Positions 24,365-33,470 of a stretch of DNA of 46,118 nucleotides are shown here, in pieces (the first letter of the stretch is position 1; the number at the start of each line of letters is the position of its first letter). The translations under genes and the position numbers were made by a program. The DNA comes from Clostridia bacterium. GTDB taxonomy: Bacteria; Bacillota; Clostridia; Oscillospirales; CAG-272. Location of the stretch: NCBI GenBank assembly GCA_017540175.1, contig JAFYBN010000073.1, positions 1 to 46,118 of the forward strand, written 5' to 3'. The notes under the pieces were generated by a model. It was not told the origin of the DNA. It was given only the letters and a program-made list of their open reading frames with translations, and did not search any database.

Positions 24365-26257
24365 TCAACCCTTTCGCGGCTGTGTCACGGCCGAGGGGTT
24401 TTCCTGCGGATCCCGCTGCCGATAGATGATCTCGGCCTGCGGGCAGTTCTGTCTCAGCGCTTCCTCCAGCTCCGGATTCTCCCCCGGACTGCCTTTCAGA
24501 CGGACGGTTTTGACGCCGGAGCATCCGCCGAAAGCGTTCCAAAACTGCGTCACGCCGGTGGGAACGGAAATGCTTGTGAGCTTCGGCTTATCCATGAACA
24601 CATACCAGGCGATGGACTGTACCCAGTCCGGGATCTCCACGTCCGCGGCATCGTCCGAACAATCCGCGACCACGGCGCTCTCGCGATTCAGCAGAAGACC
24701 GTTTTCCCACCGGAACGGAAAATCCCTGTGCATGCCGAGGACGCGGTCCCCGCAGAATATCTCCGTGCGAAGATAGGACAAACACTGCGTTATCACAAGA
24801 TGATCCACGCCGTCCTCATCCGTTTTAATATAGTGGTCATAATCGAAATCCCCGCCCCAGGTATTGTGCAGGTAAGTCCAGCCTTCGCGCTCCCGCCGGA
24901 TATCCGGCGCGGCTCTGTTCCCGCGGGGCCAGTCATACTTGTAAGACCCCTTGGCTTTCATGCGTTTCAGCTTCCGGGGCGTCAGCCTTTTCAGGAAGGA
25001 AAGCATATCCCGGACACAGAGAATCTCCGCGCGGATGAGCGCGCGGTCCCCTTCGTCGGACAGAACGTCCAGAAGCCGCGCGGTCACGATATAGGATTCT
25101 TCCAGGGACGCCGTGCGGAAGATCGCGCTGAAACGGTTTCCGATTCGGCAGGCAAAGGGATATGCCGCCTTCACCGTAAGAACGCTGTGCGCGCGGGGCA
25201 GAGCATCCCCCCAGTCTATGGAACAGGACGCTGCGAGTTTGGCTCCGCGAAAGCTTCCGTCGTTGCGTATATCGGGCACCTTGTCGTCGCCCATGTGCTC
25301 CGTATGCGGTTTGTGCAGAATCAGCGTTTTTCGCTTCGCTTCGGAGCGCGGGGCGCGGCCGGTGGGCTGCTGTTCGCTTTCCGCGCGATCCGCTCTGAAA
25401 TGGACGCGGATCCCTTCCTCGTCGCCGTTCCACTTCTGAGCGCAGATCCTTTTCCACTGCCTTTTCGTGCCGCCGAACCAAATGTCGGACAAGGAAGTGC
25501 AGTCGTCGAACGCCCTTTCTTCGATTTGGGTCAGGGAGGCGGGCAGAAAAATCTTCTCAAGACTGCCGCAGGAAGAGAAGGCATACGCTCCGATCTTTGT
25601 CACGCCGTCCCGGATTTCCACGCTTATGAGATTGTCGCACCGCTTGAACGCGTCCGGTCCGATATCCGTCACGCTGCCGGGAATGACGATCGAGCACAGA
25701 CTTTTGCAGCACCAGAAGGCTTCTCTCCCGATGTGCGCCGTATGCTGCGGGATTTCGAACACCGCCGCTTTCCCGTTCGGCCAGAGCAGAAGCGTGCTCC
25801 GGTCCCCCGAATACAGGACCCCGTCCATCGCCGAGAAGGCGGGATTGTCCTCGTCCAGCCGGAACCGTTCAAGCGCCTCGCAGCCGACAAAAGCCCCGGA
25901 CCATATCTGTTCCAGTCCCGACGGCAGGGTAACGCTCCTCAGCGCGCGGCAGTGACTGAAAGCCCCGCCTTCGATTATTTTTACGCCGTTCGGTATCACG
26001 ATATCCTCAAGGGCGCCGCAATCTTCGAACGCATAGCCTCCGATGCTTGTCAAGCCTTCGGGGAGCGTGACGTGCGCCAGCATGCCGCATCCTGCGAACG
26101 CAAAACTGCCGATGCCCGTCACCCCGATCCCTTCGATCGCCGCCGGTACGGCAGCCGCGGTCCCGTCCCCCGTGTATTTCGTGACCGTGATCCCGTCGGG
26201 CCCGGTCTCCCACTTGAAATCTTTGATTTTGGTATCCACGTCGTTTCTCTCCGCCAT
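24365..26257 (-). CDS. Cytosolic BspA-type leucine-rich-repeat protein
   Basis: A 630-residue protein. Residues ~25-275 hold about eight LRR_5 (BspA/TpLRR) repeats of the form IGSYAFxxCxxLxxVxLPxGL. The centre (~310-545) is a non-repeat domain rich in charged and aromatic residues (SCSIDWGDALPRAH; GSYKYDWPRGNR; NTWGGDFDYDHYIKTDEDG) that I do not recognise. One or two LRR-like units return at ~545-600. Most BspA-like proteins are secreted, but no signal peptide or anchor is seen here. Start choice is uncertain: ATG 26257 follows GGAAAAGGAC at some distance, and ATG 26302 would add 15 residues but has no ribosome site. Confidence 0.7.
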   Translation of the reverse strand: MAERNDVDTKIKDFKWETGPDGITVTKYTGDGTAAAVPAAIEGIGVTGIGSFAFAGCGMLAHVTLPEGLTSIGGYAFEDCGALEDIVIPNGVKIIEGGAFSHCRALRSVTLPSGLEQIWSGAFVGCEALERFRLDEDNPAFSAMDGVLYSGDRSTLLLWPNGKAAVFEIPQHTAHIGREAFWCCKSLCSIVIPGSVTDIGPDAFKRCDNLISVEIRDGVTKIGAYAFSSCGSLEKIFLPASLTQIEERAFDDCTSLSDIWFGGTKRQWKRICAQKWNGDEEGIRVHFRADRAESEQQPTGRAPRSEAKRKTLILHKPHTEHMGDDKVPDIRNDGSFRGAKLAASCSIDWGDALPRAHSVLTVKAAYPFACRIGNRFSAIFRTASLEESYIVTARLLDVLSDEGDRALIRAEILCVRDMLSFLKRLTPRKLKRMKAKGSYKYDWPRGNRAAPDIRREREGWTYLHNTWGGDFDYDHYIKTDEDGVDHLVITQCLSYLRTEIFCGDRVLGMHRDFPFRWENGLLLNRESAVVADCSDDAADVEIPDWVQSIAWYVFMDKPKLTSISVPTGVTQFWNAFGGCSGVKTVRLKGSPGENPELEEALRQNCPQAEIIYRQRDPQENPSAVTQPRKG

Positions 26258-26317
26258 ATTTGTCTCAGCGCGTCGTCCTTTTCCAAGGACATGCGCCGAC
26301 ATTCTGCTGTCAGACCG

Positions 26318-26351
26318 GACGTAATTACGTCAGGATGCTTCTGCCGATCAA
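26318..26351 (-). promoter_or_regulatory. Possible promoter overlapped by a 14-bp palindrome
   Basis: GACGTAATTACGTC (26318-26331) is a perfect palindrome. On the minus strand TAATTA within it lies 18 bases from TTGATC (26346-26351), so the palindrome would cover a weak -10, as a repressor operator would. It precedes the LRR protein gene by about 60 bases. Confidence 0.4.
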
Positions 26352-26382
26352 GTCACGCCTCCGCGCCCGATCGGACAAGAAG

Positions 26383-26431
26383 CGGGAGCCGCCGCATGAA
26401 TCTCCGGAAAGGAGAAACGCGTCAGCTCCCG
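26383..26431 (-). terminator. Candidate terminator downstream of nanA
   Basis: CGGGAGC (26383-26389) / GCTCCCG (26425-26431) enclose an inner stem TCTCC/GGAGA. On the minus strand the stem is followed by CTTCTTGT; on the plus strand by TTTTGGGTTTT. It lies just after the stop of the minus-strand lyase gene. Confidence 0.5.
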
Positions 26432-26440
26432 TTTTGGGTT

Positions 26441-27310
26441 TTACTCCACCTTCACCTTCGCCAGCGCCGCGAGCGCTTCGTCGGACAGCGGGAGGAAGGG
26501 TTCGCGGCAGACGCCGTAATCCCGGCCGTTCAGCTTGAGAAGCGCCTTGCACGACGGCATGACGCCCCAGCGGAGGACCTCTTCGATCACCGCGTTCGCC
26601 TCGGACTGGTACTTCATGGCGAGCGCAACGTCGTTCGCGCGGAAGGCGTTGTAGATCGCCAGAATGCGCTTCGGCATGACGTTGTAGGTCGAGCCGATGC
26701 CGCCGTCCGCGCCCGCCGCGAGTCCGGAGCAGAGCATCTCGTCCGAGCCGTTGTAGAAAACCTTATCCGGGAACGCCGTATGAAGGCGCTCGAACTGGAA
26801 GAAATCGGACGCCGTGAACTTCATGCCGCCCACGTTCGGGATCGAAAGGAGCTCTTTGAGCTGCGCGGTGGAAAGCGCCGCGCCGGTCAGCGCAGGGATG
26901 TTGTAGATGATGACCGGGAGCGAGGTCGCGTCGGCGACGCGCTCGTAATAATTCTTCAGCTCGCGGAAGCTGTACTTGAAATAGAACGGTGTCACGGAAG
27001 AGAGCGCGTGCGCGCCGGTCTTTTCCGCGTGCCGCGCGAGCTCGAGCGCGGCGGCCGTTGAGGTGGAGCCGATGTGCGCGATCACGGTGATCCGATTCCC
27101 GACCGTGCCGACCACGGTCTCGAGCAGCTCCTTGCGCTCGTTCTGCGTCATGAGGAGCATTTCGCCGCTCGAGCCGCCGACGTACAGTCCGTGTACGCCG
27201 CAGTCCGCGAGATAGGACACAAAGGACGCGGCTTTTTTCGTATCAACGCCGTTTTCCGAAAACGGCGTGAGCAGCGCGGGCATGATGCCGCACAGTTTCT
27301 GGTTTTTCAT
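26441..27310 (-). CDS. nanA: N-acetylneuraminate lyase
   Basis: A 289-residue TIM-barrel class I aldolase of the DapA superfamily that splits sialic acid into N-acetylmannosamine and pyruvate. GGSSGE binds the pyruvate carboxylate, Tyr136 sits in YNIPAL and the Schiff-base Lys164 in GGMKFT, matching E. coli NanA Tyr137 and Lys165. SVTPFYFKYSF and ADGGIGSTYN are also NanA-like rather than DapA-like. I start at 27310 because GGAGG lies just upstream; the longer frame has no ribosome site. No NanE/NanK or sialic acid transporter is beside it. With the GH95 fucosidase it fits foraging on host mucin glycans. Confidence 0.88.
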   Translation of the reverse strand: MKNQKLCGIMPALLTPFSENGVDTKKAASFVSYLADCGVHGLYVGGSSGEMLLMTQNERKELLETVVGTVGNRITVIAHIGSTSTAAALELARHAEKTGAHALSSVTPFYFKYSFRELKNYYERVADATSLPVIIYNIPALTGAALSTAQLKELLSIPNVGGMKFTASDFFQFERLHTAFPDKVFYNGSDEMLCSGLAAGADGGIGSTYNVMPKRILAIYNAFRANDVALAMKYQSEANAVIEEVLRWGVMPSCKALLKLNGRDYGVCREPFLPLSDEALAALAKVKVE

Positions 27311-27360
27311 TGAGCTGAAACCTCCGTCGATGAAATCGTGATGTTTTGCGAATCCACCCC

Positions 27361-27389
27361 ATTCTACCATAAAACTCCCGCGTTTGCAA
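27361..27389 (-). promoter_or_regulatory. Promoter of nanA
   Basis: On the minus strand -35 TTGCAA (27384-27389), a 17-base spacer with extended TGG, and -10 TAGAAT (27361-27366), about 50 bases before the nanA start. Confidence 0.8.
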
Positions 27390-27424
27390 GAATTTTCGGA
27401 TTCCTTTCTTCTCCGAAATTTGTT

Positions 27425-27454
27425 TTCATCCCGTTCACAACTCCATGCTATAAT
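27425..27454 (+). promoter_or_regulatory. Promoter of the PHP-domain gene
   Basis: Perfect -10 TATAAT (27449-27454) with extended TGC, and a weak TTCATC -35 (27425-27430) at 18 bases. It is divergent from the nanA promoter. Confidence 0.55.
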
Positions 27455-27485
27455 CAGACGAACCTGAGCAAGCGGGAGGGACAAT

Positions 27486-28382
27486 ATGATTCGCGACAGA
27501 AACGGCTGTATCTGGTACAAGGGCAATCTCCACACCCACACGACCCTTTCGGACGGGCGGCTGACGCCCGAGGAAAGCGCCGCGCTCTACCGGGCGCGGG
27601 GCTATGATTTTCTCGCGTTTACCGACCACTGGAAGCCTTCGGAAAACCGGGTCGACGAGAGCGGGCTGCTTCTGCTTTCCGGCGCGGAATACGATTTCGG
27701 CAGGAATGTGCGGGAGGGCGTGTACCACGTCGTCGCGATCGGATGCGAAAGGGACCCACAGATCACCCGCGCCGAATCCTCCGTCGAGGGGGCGCAGGCG
27801 GCGATCGACAAGATCCACGAAGCGGGCGGGCTCGCCGACCTCGCGCACCCCGCGTGGTCGATGAATTCGCTCGATCAGCTCCTGCCGCTCAGGGGCGTGG
27901 ATCTCACGGAAATCTTCAATTCCGTCTCCGATCTGCCGCGCAACTGCCGTCCCTATTCTGGGGGAGAGATCGACCGGCTCGCTGCGCGCGGGGTTTTCTG
28001 GAAGACCGCCGCGGTGGACGACACGCATTGGTACGGCGAGCTTGACGCGGCGCGGAGCTTCGTTTACGTGAAGGCCGAGGAGTGCACGCGCGAAGCCGTC
28101 CTTGCGGCGCTCAGACGCGGGGACTTTTATTCCTCCCAGGGTCCGCGGCTCGACGCGCGGTTCGACCGCAGCACGAACGCGGTGCGCGTGCGGTGCGAAG
28201 CCGAGGACGATATCCGCTCGATCGTGTACTTCACGGACGCGGTCTGGACGAATCACCGCGCGGACGTCGGGGAGCGTCTGACCGAATCCGTCTTCCGGCT
28301 GACCGGACGCGAAACCTTCGTCCGCGTGGAGGTCCGGGACGCGGCGGGGCGGTACGCGTGGAGCCAGACCTTTGCCGTATAG
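27486..28382 (+). CDS. PHP-domain metallohydrolase, CehA/McbA-like
   Basis: A 298-residue protein of the PHP phosphoesterase superfamily. Metal ligands typical of the fold are visible: NLHTHTTLSDG (His16, His18, Asp23), FTDHW, GAEYDF, LAHPAWS and VDDTHWYG. This layout fits the CehA/McbA-type proteins, which hydrolyse phosphoesters or carbamate-like bonds with divalent metals. The true substrate is unknown. The C-terminal ~80 residues form a beta-rich domain. It has no signal peptide. A GGGAGG site precedes the ATG. It is divergent from nanA and 93 bases upstream of copA. Confidence 0.8.
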   Translation: MIRDRNGCIWYKGNLHTHTTLSDGRLTPEESAALYRARGYDFLAFTDHWKPSENRVDESGLLLLSGAEYDFGRNVREGVYHVVAIGCERDPQITRAESSVEGAQAAIDKIHEAGGLADLAHPAWSMNSLDQLLPLRGVDLTEIFNSVSDLPRNCRPYSGGEIDRLAARGVFWKTAAVDDTHWYGELDAARSFVYVKAEECTREAVLAALRRGDFYSSQGPRLDARFDRSTNAVRVRCEAEDDIRSIVYFTDAVWTNHRADVGERLTESVFRLTGRETFVRVEVRDAAGRYAWSQTFAV

Positions 28383-28399
28383 GTATAATAAGTATAATA
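28372..28399 (+). promoter_or_regulatory. Possible copA promoter
   Basis: Two TATAAT hexamers (28384-28389, 28394-28399) lie between the PHP gene and copA. TTGCCG (28372-28377) is 16 bases before the second. No CsoR or CopY operator could be recognised. Confidence 0.45.
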
Positions 28400-28475
28400 T
28401 AGATGGATACGGCTGCCCCGCAAGCCCGGCAAGGAGCTTTCGGAACAGCACAAAACGCGTTCGGAGGAGGTATTT

Positions 28476-31028
28476 ATGGAACAGTACACCATCACAGGCA
28501 TGAGCTGCGCGGCGTGCAGCGCGCGGGTCGAAAAAGCCGTCTCCGGCGTGGAGGGCGTGACCGCCTGCTCCGTCAGCCTGCTTACGAATTCGATGGGCGT
28601 GGAGGGCACGGCGTCCCCCGCTGCGATCATCGCCGCCGTGGAGAACGCGGGTTACGGCGCGGCAAAAAAGGACGGCAGGGACAAGGCGGCGTCTTCCGCC
28701 CCTTTATCCACCGAGGAGGACGCGCTGCGCGACCGGGAAACGCCCGCCTTAAAGCGCCGTCTCATCGCCTCGCTCGGCTTTCTCGCCGTACTCATGTATT
28801 TCTCGATGGGACACACGATGCTCTCCTGGCCCGTGCCCCCGTTTTTCGAACACAACCACATCGCGCTCGGGCTGCTCCAGCTGCTGCTCGCGGCGGCGGT
28901 CATGGTGATCAACCAGAAATTCTTCGTAAGTGGAACGAAAGGCCTGCTCCACGGCGCGCCGAACATGGACACGCTCGTTGCCCTCGGCTCCGCCGCGGCT
29001 TTCGGGTACAGCACCGCCGCGCTCTTTCTGATGACCTCTGCGGCGAACGCGGAGGAGCAGATGCGCCTTCTCCACGGGCTCTATTTTGAGTCCGCCGCCA
29101 TGATCCTCGCGCTCATCACCGTCGGGAAAATGCTCGAGGCGCGTTCCAAGGGCAAAACCACCGACGCGCTGAGGGGCCTCATGAAGCTCGCGCCGAAAAC
29201 CGCCGTCGTCATTCGAGACGGCGCGGAGACGAGCGTTCCCGTCTCGGAAGTGAAAAAAGGCGATATCTTTGTCGTGCGGCCCGGCGAGAACGTCCCGGTG
29301 GACGGGGTCGTGCTCGAGGGGGAAAGCGCGGTCGACGAATCCGCCCTAACGGGGGAAAGCATCCCGGTCGACAAAGCGCCCGGAGACGCGGTCTCCTCGG
29401 CGACCCTCAATCAGTCCGGCTTCCTGCGCTGTGAAGCGACCCGTGTCGGAGAGGACACGACGCTATCGCAGATCATCCGGCTCATGAGCGATGCCGCCGC
29501 CACGAAAGCCCCCATCGCGAAGATCGCGGATCGGGTGTCCGGCGTCTTCGTGCCCGTCGTCATCGGCATCGCCGCCGTCACCGTCGCCGTCTGGCTGCTG
29601 CTCGGGCGCGAGATCGGCTTCGCGCTGGCGCGGGGCATTTCGGTGCTCGTCATCAGCTGTCCGTGCGCGCTCGGCCTCGCCACGCCCGTCGCCATCATGG
29701 TGGGGAACGGCGTCGGCGCGAAAAACGGCATTCTCTTCAAAACCTCCGCCGCGCTCGAGGAATGCGGACGGGTCGGCATCGTCGTCCTCGACAAGACCGG
29801 CACCGTCACGAAGGGCGAACCTGCCGTCACCGATCTCATCCCCGCGCCGGGGGTCTCCGAAGACGAACTCCTATCCCTTGCCGCCGCGCTGGAGGCGAAG
29901 AGCGAGCATCCACTCGCTCACGCGGTCACGCGCCGCGCCGAGGAGCGGGGGATCGCGCCGACCGATGCGTCCGATTTCCGCATTTTCCCCGGCAACGGTC
30001 TGCGGGGGACGGTGAACGGTCGTGCGGTCGTCGGCGGGAGCGAACGCTTTCTCTCATCGAACGCCGAATTTCCCGCGGAGCTCGGAGAAGCGTGCGGCAG
30101 ACTCGCTGAGGAGGGGAAGACGCCCCTCTGCTTTGCCGCGGACGGGCGTGCGCTCGGGGTGATCGCCGTCGCCGACGTGCTCAAGGAGTCCAGCCCCGCC
30201 GCGATCCGGGAGCTGAAAAACATGGGGATCCGCGTCGTGATGCTCACCGGGGACAACGAACGCACCGCCCGGGCGGTGGGCGCGCTCGCCGGGATCTCAG
30301 CGGACGACGTGATCGCGGACGTGCGTCCGGACGGCAAGGAAGCCGTCGTGCGTGAGCTTGCCGCCCGCGCGAAGGTCGCCATGATCGGGGACGGCATCAA
30401 CGACGCGCCCGCCCTCGCGCGCGCGGACGTCGGCATCGCCATCGGTGCGGGTACGGACGTCGCCGTGGACGCCGCGGACGTGGTGCTGATGAAGAGCACC
30501 CTGTCCGACGCCTCCGCCGCGATCCGCCTGAGCCGCGCGACGCTGAAGATCATTCACGAGAACCTATTCTGGGCGTTCTTCTACAACGTGATCGGCATCC
30601 TGATCGCCGCGGGGGTCTTCATCTCCGCGTTCGGCTGGCAGCTGAACCCGATGCTCGGCGCGGCTGCGATGAGCCTTTCGAGCTTCTGCGTCGTCATGAA
30701 CGCCCTGCGGCTCAATCTCTTCCGCCCGCACGACGCGAAGAACGATAAAAAGCTGAAGCACCCCTATACCGGGGAGATCCCGAAAATCAATTCCCGAAAG
30801 GAGTCAAACGATATGAAGAAAACCATGAAGATCGAGGGCATGATGTGCGCCCACTGCGAGGCGAGAGTCAAAAAAGCGCTCGAGGCGATCGACGGCGTGA
30901 TCTCCGCTGCCCCGGATCACGAAAAGAACGAGGCGGTCCTCGTGCTTTCAAAGGACGTGGATTATGCCGTCCTCAAGGCCGCCGTCGAAAAAGAAGGCTA
31001 CGACGTGAAGGGGATCGTGGGAGAATGA
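28476..31028 (+). CDS. copA: Copper-exporting P1B-type ATPase with N- and C-terminal HMA domains
   Basis: An 850-residue Cu(+) transporter. The N-terminal HMA domain has GMSCAAC (Cys11, Cys14). Eight membrane segments, the TGES actuator motif, the copper-binding CPC (395-397), DKTGT (phosphorylated Asp439), the HP motif (SEHPLAHA) and [10 protein letters not shown] are all intact. After the last membrane segments ([19 protein letters not shown]) and a 40-residue linker, a second HMA domain at 780-850 carries GMMCAHC. That domain looks like a free-standing CopZ chaperone joined in frame, and it has its own ribosome site (separate entry). The gene overlaps the following metalloprotease gene by ATGA. 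A CsoR regulator is not in the window. Confidence 0.95.
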   Translation: MEQYTITGMSCAACSARVEKAVSGVEGVTACSVSLLTNSMGVEGTASPAAIIAAVENAGYGAAKKDGRDKAASSAPLSTEEDALRDRETPALKRRLIASLGFLAVLMYFSMGHTMLSWPVPPFFEHNHIALGLLQLLLAAAVMVINQKFFVSGTKGLLHGAPNMDTLVALGSAAAFGYSTAALFLMTSAANAEEQMRLLHGLYFESAAMILALITVGKMLEARSKGKTTDALRGLMKLAPKTAVVIRDGAETSVPVSEVKKGDIFVVRPGENVPVDGVVLEGESAVDESALTGESIPVDKAPGDAVSSATLNQSGFLRCEATRVGEDTTLSQIIRLMSDAAATKAPIAKIADRVSGVFVPVVIGIAAVTVAVWLLLGREIGFALARGISVLVISCPCALGLATPVAIMVGNGVGAKNGILFKTSAALEECGRVGIVVLDKTGTVTKGEPAVTDLIPAPGVSEDELLSLAAALEAKSEHPLAHAVTRRAEERGIAPTDASDFRIFPGNGLRGTVNGRAVVGGSERFLSSNAEFPAELGEACGRLAEEGKTPLCFAADGRALGVIAVADVLKESSPAAIRELKNMGIRVVMLTGDNERTARAVGALAGISADDVIADVRPDGKEAVVRELAARAKVAMIGDGINDAPALARADVGIAIGAGTDVAVDAADVVLMKSTLSDASAAIRLSRATLKIIHENLFWAFFYNVIGILIAAGVFISAFGWQLNPMLGAAAMSLSSFCVVMNALRLNLFRPHDAKNDKKLKHPYTGEIPKINSRKESNDMKKTMKIEGMMCAHCEARVKKALEAIDGVISAAPDHEKNEAVLVLSKDVDYAVLKAAVEKEGYDVKGIVGE
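30796..31028 (+). CDS. copZ: Internal in-frame start: CopZ-like copper chaperone
   Basis: Inside copA, GAAAGGAG (30796-30803) is followed nine bases later by ATG at 30813, in the copA frame, giving a 71-residue protein starting [20 protein letters not shown]. It is a complete HMA domain of normal CopZ length with the CxxC copper site. The start, spacing and length are those of an independent gene, so ribosomes may make both the fusion and a free chaperone. Coding sequence is 30813-31028; the listed span includes the ribosome site. Internal initiation is inference. Confidence 0.55.
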
Positions 31029-31651
31029 AGTCCTCCCCCGCCCTCCCCGCAGCCTCGACCCTGCGCCTGCCCTTTTCCCCCTCCGCCGGGCTCCCGGAGA
31101 CCGCGCCCCTGCTGCGCACCGACCGCAAGACGCTCGCCGTTCAGCTGAGACCCGACGGCTCGCTCGTCATCCGCGCGCCGCGGCGCATGAAGGACGACGA
31201 GATCCTGCGCTTCGTCCGGTCCCGCGAGACGTGGCTCCGTCAGCATCTTGACCGGATCCGCGCCGAACGGGAAAAGCGGGAAAACACCGAAAGGCTCTCC
31301 GACGAGGAGTTGAAACGACTGGCGCGGCTCGCCGCACAGATCCTTCCTCTCCGCGTCTCGTTTTTCGCGTCCCTCGTCGGCGCGGATTACGGGCGGATCA
31401 CCGTGCGCTGTCAGAAGACCCGCTGGGGAAGCTGTTCGTCGCAGGGAAATCTGAACTTCAACTGTCTGTTGATGCTCGCGCCGCCGGAGGTCAGGGATTA
31501 CGTCGTCGTGCACGAGCTCTGCCACCGGCTCGAAATGAACCACTCCCGCCGCTTCTGGGCGGCGGTGGAGCGCGTCTGCCCGGATTATCAAGATCATAAA
31601 AAATGGCTCCGCGAAAACGGCCCCGCCCTTCTCGCGCGGGTGTTCGGGTGA
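31025..31651 (+). CDS. YgjP/SprT-like M48-type metallopeptidase (DUF45)
   Basis: A 208-residue protein of the YgjP (DUF45) family, putative zinc metallopeptidases. The motif HELCH (in [14 protein letters not shown]) provides the two His ligands and catalytic Glu, with a downstream His in NHSRRFW. The [16 protein letters not shown] segment is the other family signature. The N-terminal half has the usual beta-rich DUF45 domain ([19 protein letters not shown]). The ATG overlaps the copA stop (ATGA), so it should be translationally coupled to copper export, although a link in function is not established. Confidence 0.88.
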   Translation: MKSSPALPAASTLRLPFSPSAGLPETAPLLRTDRKTLAVQLRPDGSLVIRAPRRMKDDEILRFVRSRETWLRQHLDRIRAEREKRENTERLSDEELKRLARLAAQILPLRVSFFASLVGADYGRITVRCQKTRWGSCSSQGNLNFNCLLMLAPPEVRDYVVVHELCHRLEMNHSRRFWAAVERVCPDYQDHKKWLRENGPALLARVFG

Positions 31652-31706
31652 ACGGACGCCCTCAGTTTCATACGCATCTGGTTTTGACCGCAAGAAAGGA
31701 GCAGCC

Positions 31707-33470
31707 ATGCTGACCGTCAAAAACGCTCAAATCATCGTATCGCCCGAAACCCTTAGAGATCCGGATTCCTCCGCGCTCTACGCGGCGAAGGAGCTGAGAT
31801 ACTACCTCGACCGGATGACGGGGACAAGTCTGCCCCTGCTCTCCTCCGCCGAGGGAGAGGGAGAAGGCGCGATCCTTGTCGGAACGGCGTCCGGACTGGA
31901 CACCTCCGGCTGCACGGACGACGGATTCGTCATCGAATCCTCCGGAAACACCGTGCGGCTCGGGGGAGGATGCCGGGGCGTGCTCTACGCCGCTTACGAG
32001 CTGCTCGAGCGGCTCGGCGTGCGCTTCTTCACGCCGACCTGCGAGAAGGTCCCGACCGCGCCCGACGCCGTGATCCCCGATTTCTCGCTCCGCTCGGAGC
32101 CAGAATTCGAATATCGTGCGCACAATTACGCCTCGGTCCGGCAGTACCCCCGTTTTTCAGCGAAGCTGCGCTTCAACGGAGTGGTCGGCAGCGGACCGAT
32201 CCCCGCGCGTCTCGGCGGATCGATGAACTACGGCATGTTCGTGCATTCGTTCGAGTCCCTGATCCCCACAGGGGAATTCGGTGAGACCCATCCCGAATAC
32301 TTCGCTCTGGTCGACGGGGTGCGCGTGACGAGGGGCGGGGGCAGGACCCAGCTCTGCCTGACAAATCCCGACGTGATCCGGCTTCTCACCGAGCGGACCC
32401 GCGCGTTTCTCCGCTCCCGTCCCGGCGTGCGGCTGATGTCGCTCTCCCAAAACGACTGGTACGGAAACTGCCAGTGTGAGAACTGCCGCAGAACGGACGA
32501 GGAGGAGGGCTCCCCCTCCGGCACGCTGCTGCGCGCGGTCAACGCCGTCGCCGAAGCGCTCGAGGAGGAATTCCCGAACGTGATTTTCGACACCCTCGCC
32601 TATGTGTACAGCCGTCCCGCGCCGCATATCACCCGCAACCGGCACAACGTCTGCGTGCGGCTCTGCTCCATCGAATGCTGCTTCTGCCATCCCTTCGACG
32701 CCTGCGACGACGAGGGACGCTCGGTCACCCGTCCGGACGGGACGAAATCGAACTTCATCACCGATCTCAGGGACTGGGGAAAGATCTGCGACCGGATGTA
32801 CATCTGGGACTACACGACCTGCTTTGCCCACTACCCGACGCCCCATCCCAACTGGCGCGTCCTGCAGCGCAACGCGCAACTGATGGCGGAAAACAATGTG
32901 AAGGGCGTATTCGAGCAGGCGAACGGCGCGTCGCAGGGCGGCGTCGATTTCAACGAAATGCGGGCGTACCTCATCTCGAAGCTCCTGTGGGATCCGTACT
33001 GCGATCTCGAAGCGCACCGGCGCGAGTTCATGGAGACCTATTACGGCGCGGCGGCCCCCTTCCTCGACGCTTATCTGAATCTCCTGTGCGATACAGCCGA
33101 GAAGTACGATCACGTCGGCTTCAACGACAACCCGACGCACCGCTTCCTCGAGGAGGACATGCTTGAGAAATACTTCGCCCTCTTTGACCGGGCGGCCGAC
33201 GCGGTGCGCGGCGATCCCGCCCGGATGATGCGCGTGGACAAAGCCCGCCTGTCGATCCGCTGGGTCGCCCTGAAGCGGAAGACCATGCTCCGCGGCGAGT
33301 TCGATCCCGAAGAGATCAACGCGTTCTTCACCGACTGGAAGACGCACGGACTGTCCCGCATCGACGAGTGGTGCAACGTGGAGACGACGCACCGCGCCCT
33401 CCTTGACGGCCTGTGGCGCGGCGTGGAGTATTTCGACCACTGGACCGGCGAAGAGGCGGAGTATCTGTAA
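31707..33470 (+). CDS. DUF4838 family protein, glycosidase-like
   Basis: A 587-residue protein with the DUF4838 architecture: an N-terminal alpha/beta domain (about 1-130; AAKELRYYLDRMTG, VLYAAYELLERLGVRFFTP), like the domain that precedes GH20/GH67 catalytic barrels, then a TIM-barrel-like domain with SLSQNDWYGNCQCENC, YVYSRPAPH and YIWDYTTCFAHY. The family occurs in polysaccharide-use loci of gut bacteria; enzymatic activity is not settled. The absence of a signal peptide implies action on imported oligosaccharides. GAAAGGAG precedes the ATG. A sugar isomerase-like gene lies convergently beyond a repeat element. Confidence 0.8.
   Translation: MLTVKNAQIIVSPETLRDPDSSALYAAKELRYYLDRMTGTSLPLLSSAEGEGEGAILVGTASGLDTSGCTDDGFVIESSGNTVRLGGGCRGVLYAAYELLERLGVRFFTPTCEKVPTAPDAVIPDFSLRSEPEFEYRAHNYASVRQYPRFSAKLRFNGVVGSGPIPARLGGSMNYGMFVHSFESLIPTGEFGETHPEYFALVDGVRVTRGGGRTQLCLTNPDVIRLLTERTRAFLRSRPGVRLMSLSQNDWYGNCQCENCRRTDEEEGSPSGTLLRAVNAVAEALEEEFPNVIFDTLAYVYSRPAPHITRNRHNVCVRLCSIECCFCHPFDACDDEGRSVTRPDGTKSNFITDLRDWGKICDRMYIWDYTTCFAHYPTPHPNWRVLQRNAQLMAENNVKGVFEQANGASQGGVDFNEMRAYLISKLLWDPYCDLEAHRREFMETYYGAAAPFLDAYLNLLCDTAEKYDHVGFNDNPTHRFLEEDMLEKYFALFDRAADAVRGDPARMMRVDKARLSIRWVALKRKTMLRGEFDPEEINAFFTDWKTHGLSRIDEWCNVETTHRALLDGLWRGVEYFDHWTGEEAEYL

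Noticed and set aside
24728-27061. Long open frames on the strand opposite to real genes, such as 24728-27061 plus, 14121-16166 minus, 12243-13892 plus and 43018-44787 minus.
   Set aside because: They mirror well-recognised genes, have Arg/Ala/Gly/Asp-rich composition expected of shadow frames in GC-rich DNA, and lack ribosome sites and family motifs.
28476-31028. Programmed frameshift in copA like that of E. coli.
   Set aside because: No clear slippery site with following structure was seen after the first HMA domain; internal initiation near the 3' end is the better-supported route to a free chaperone.
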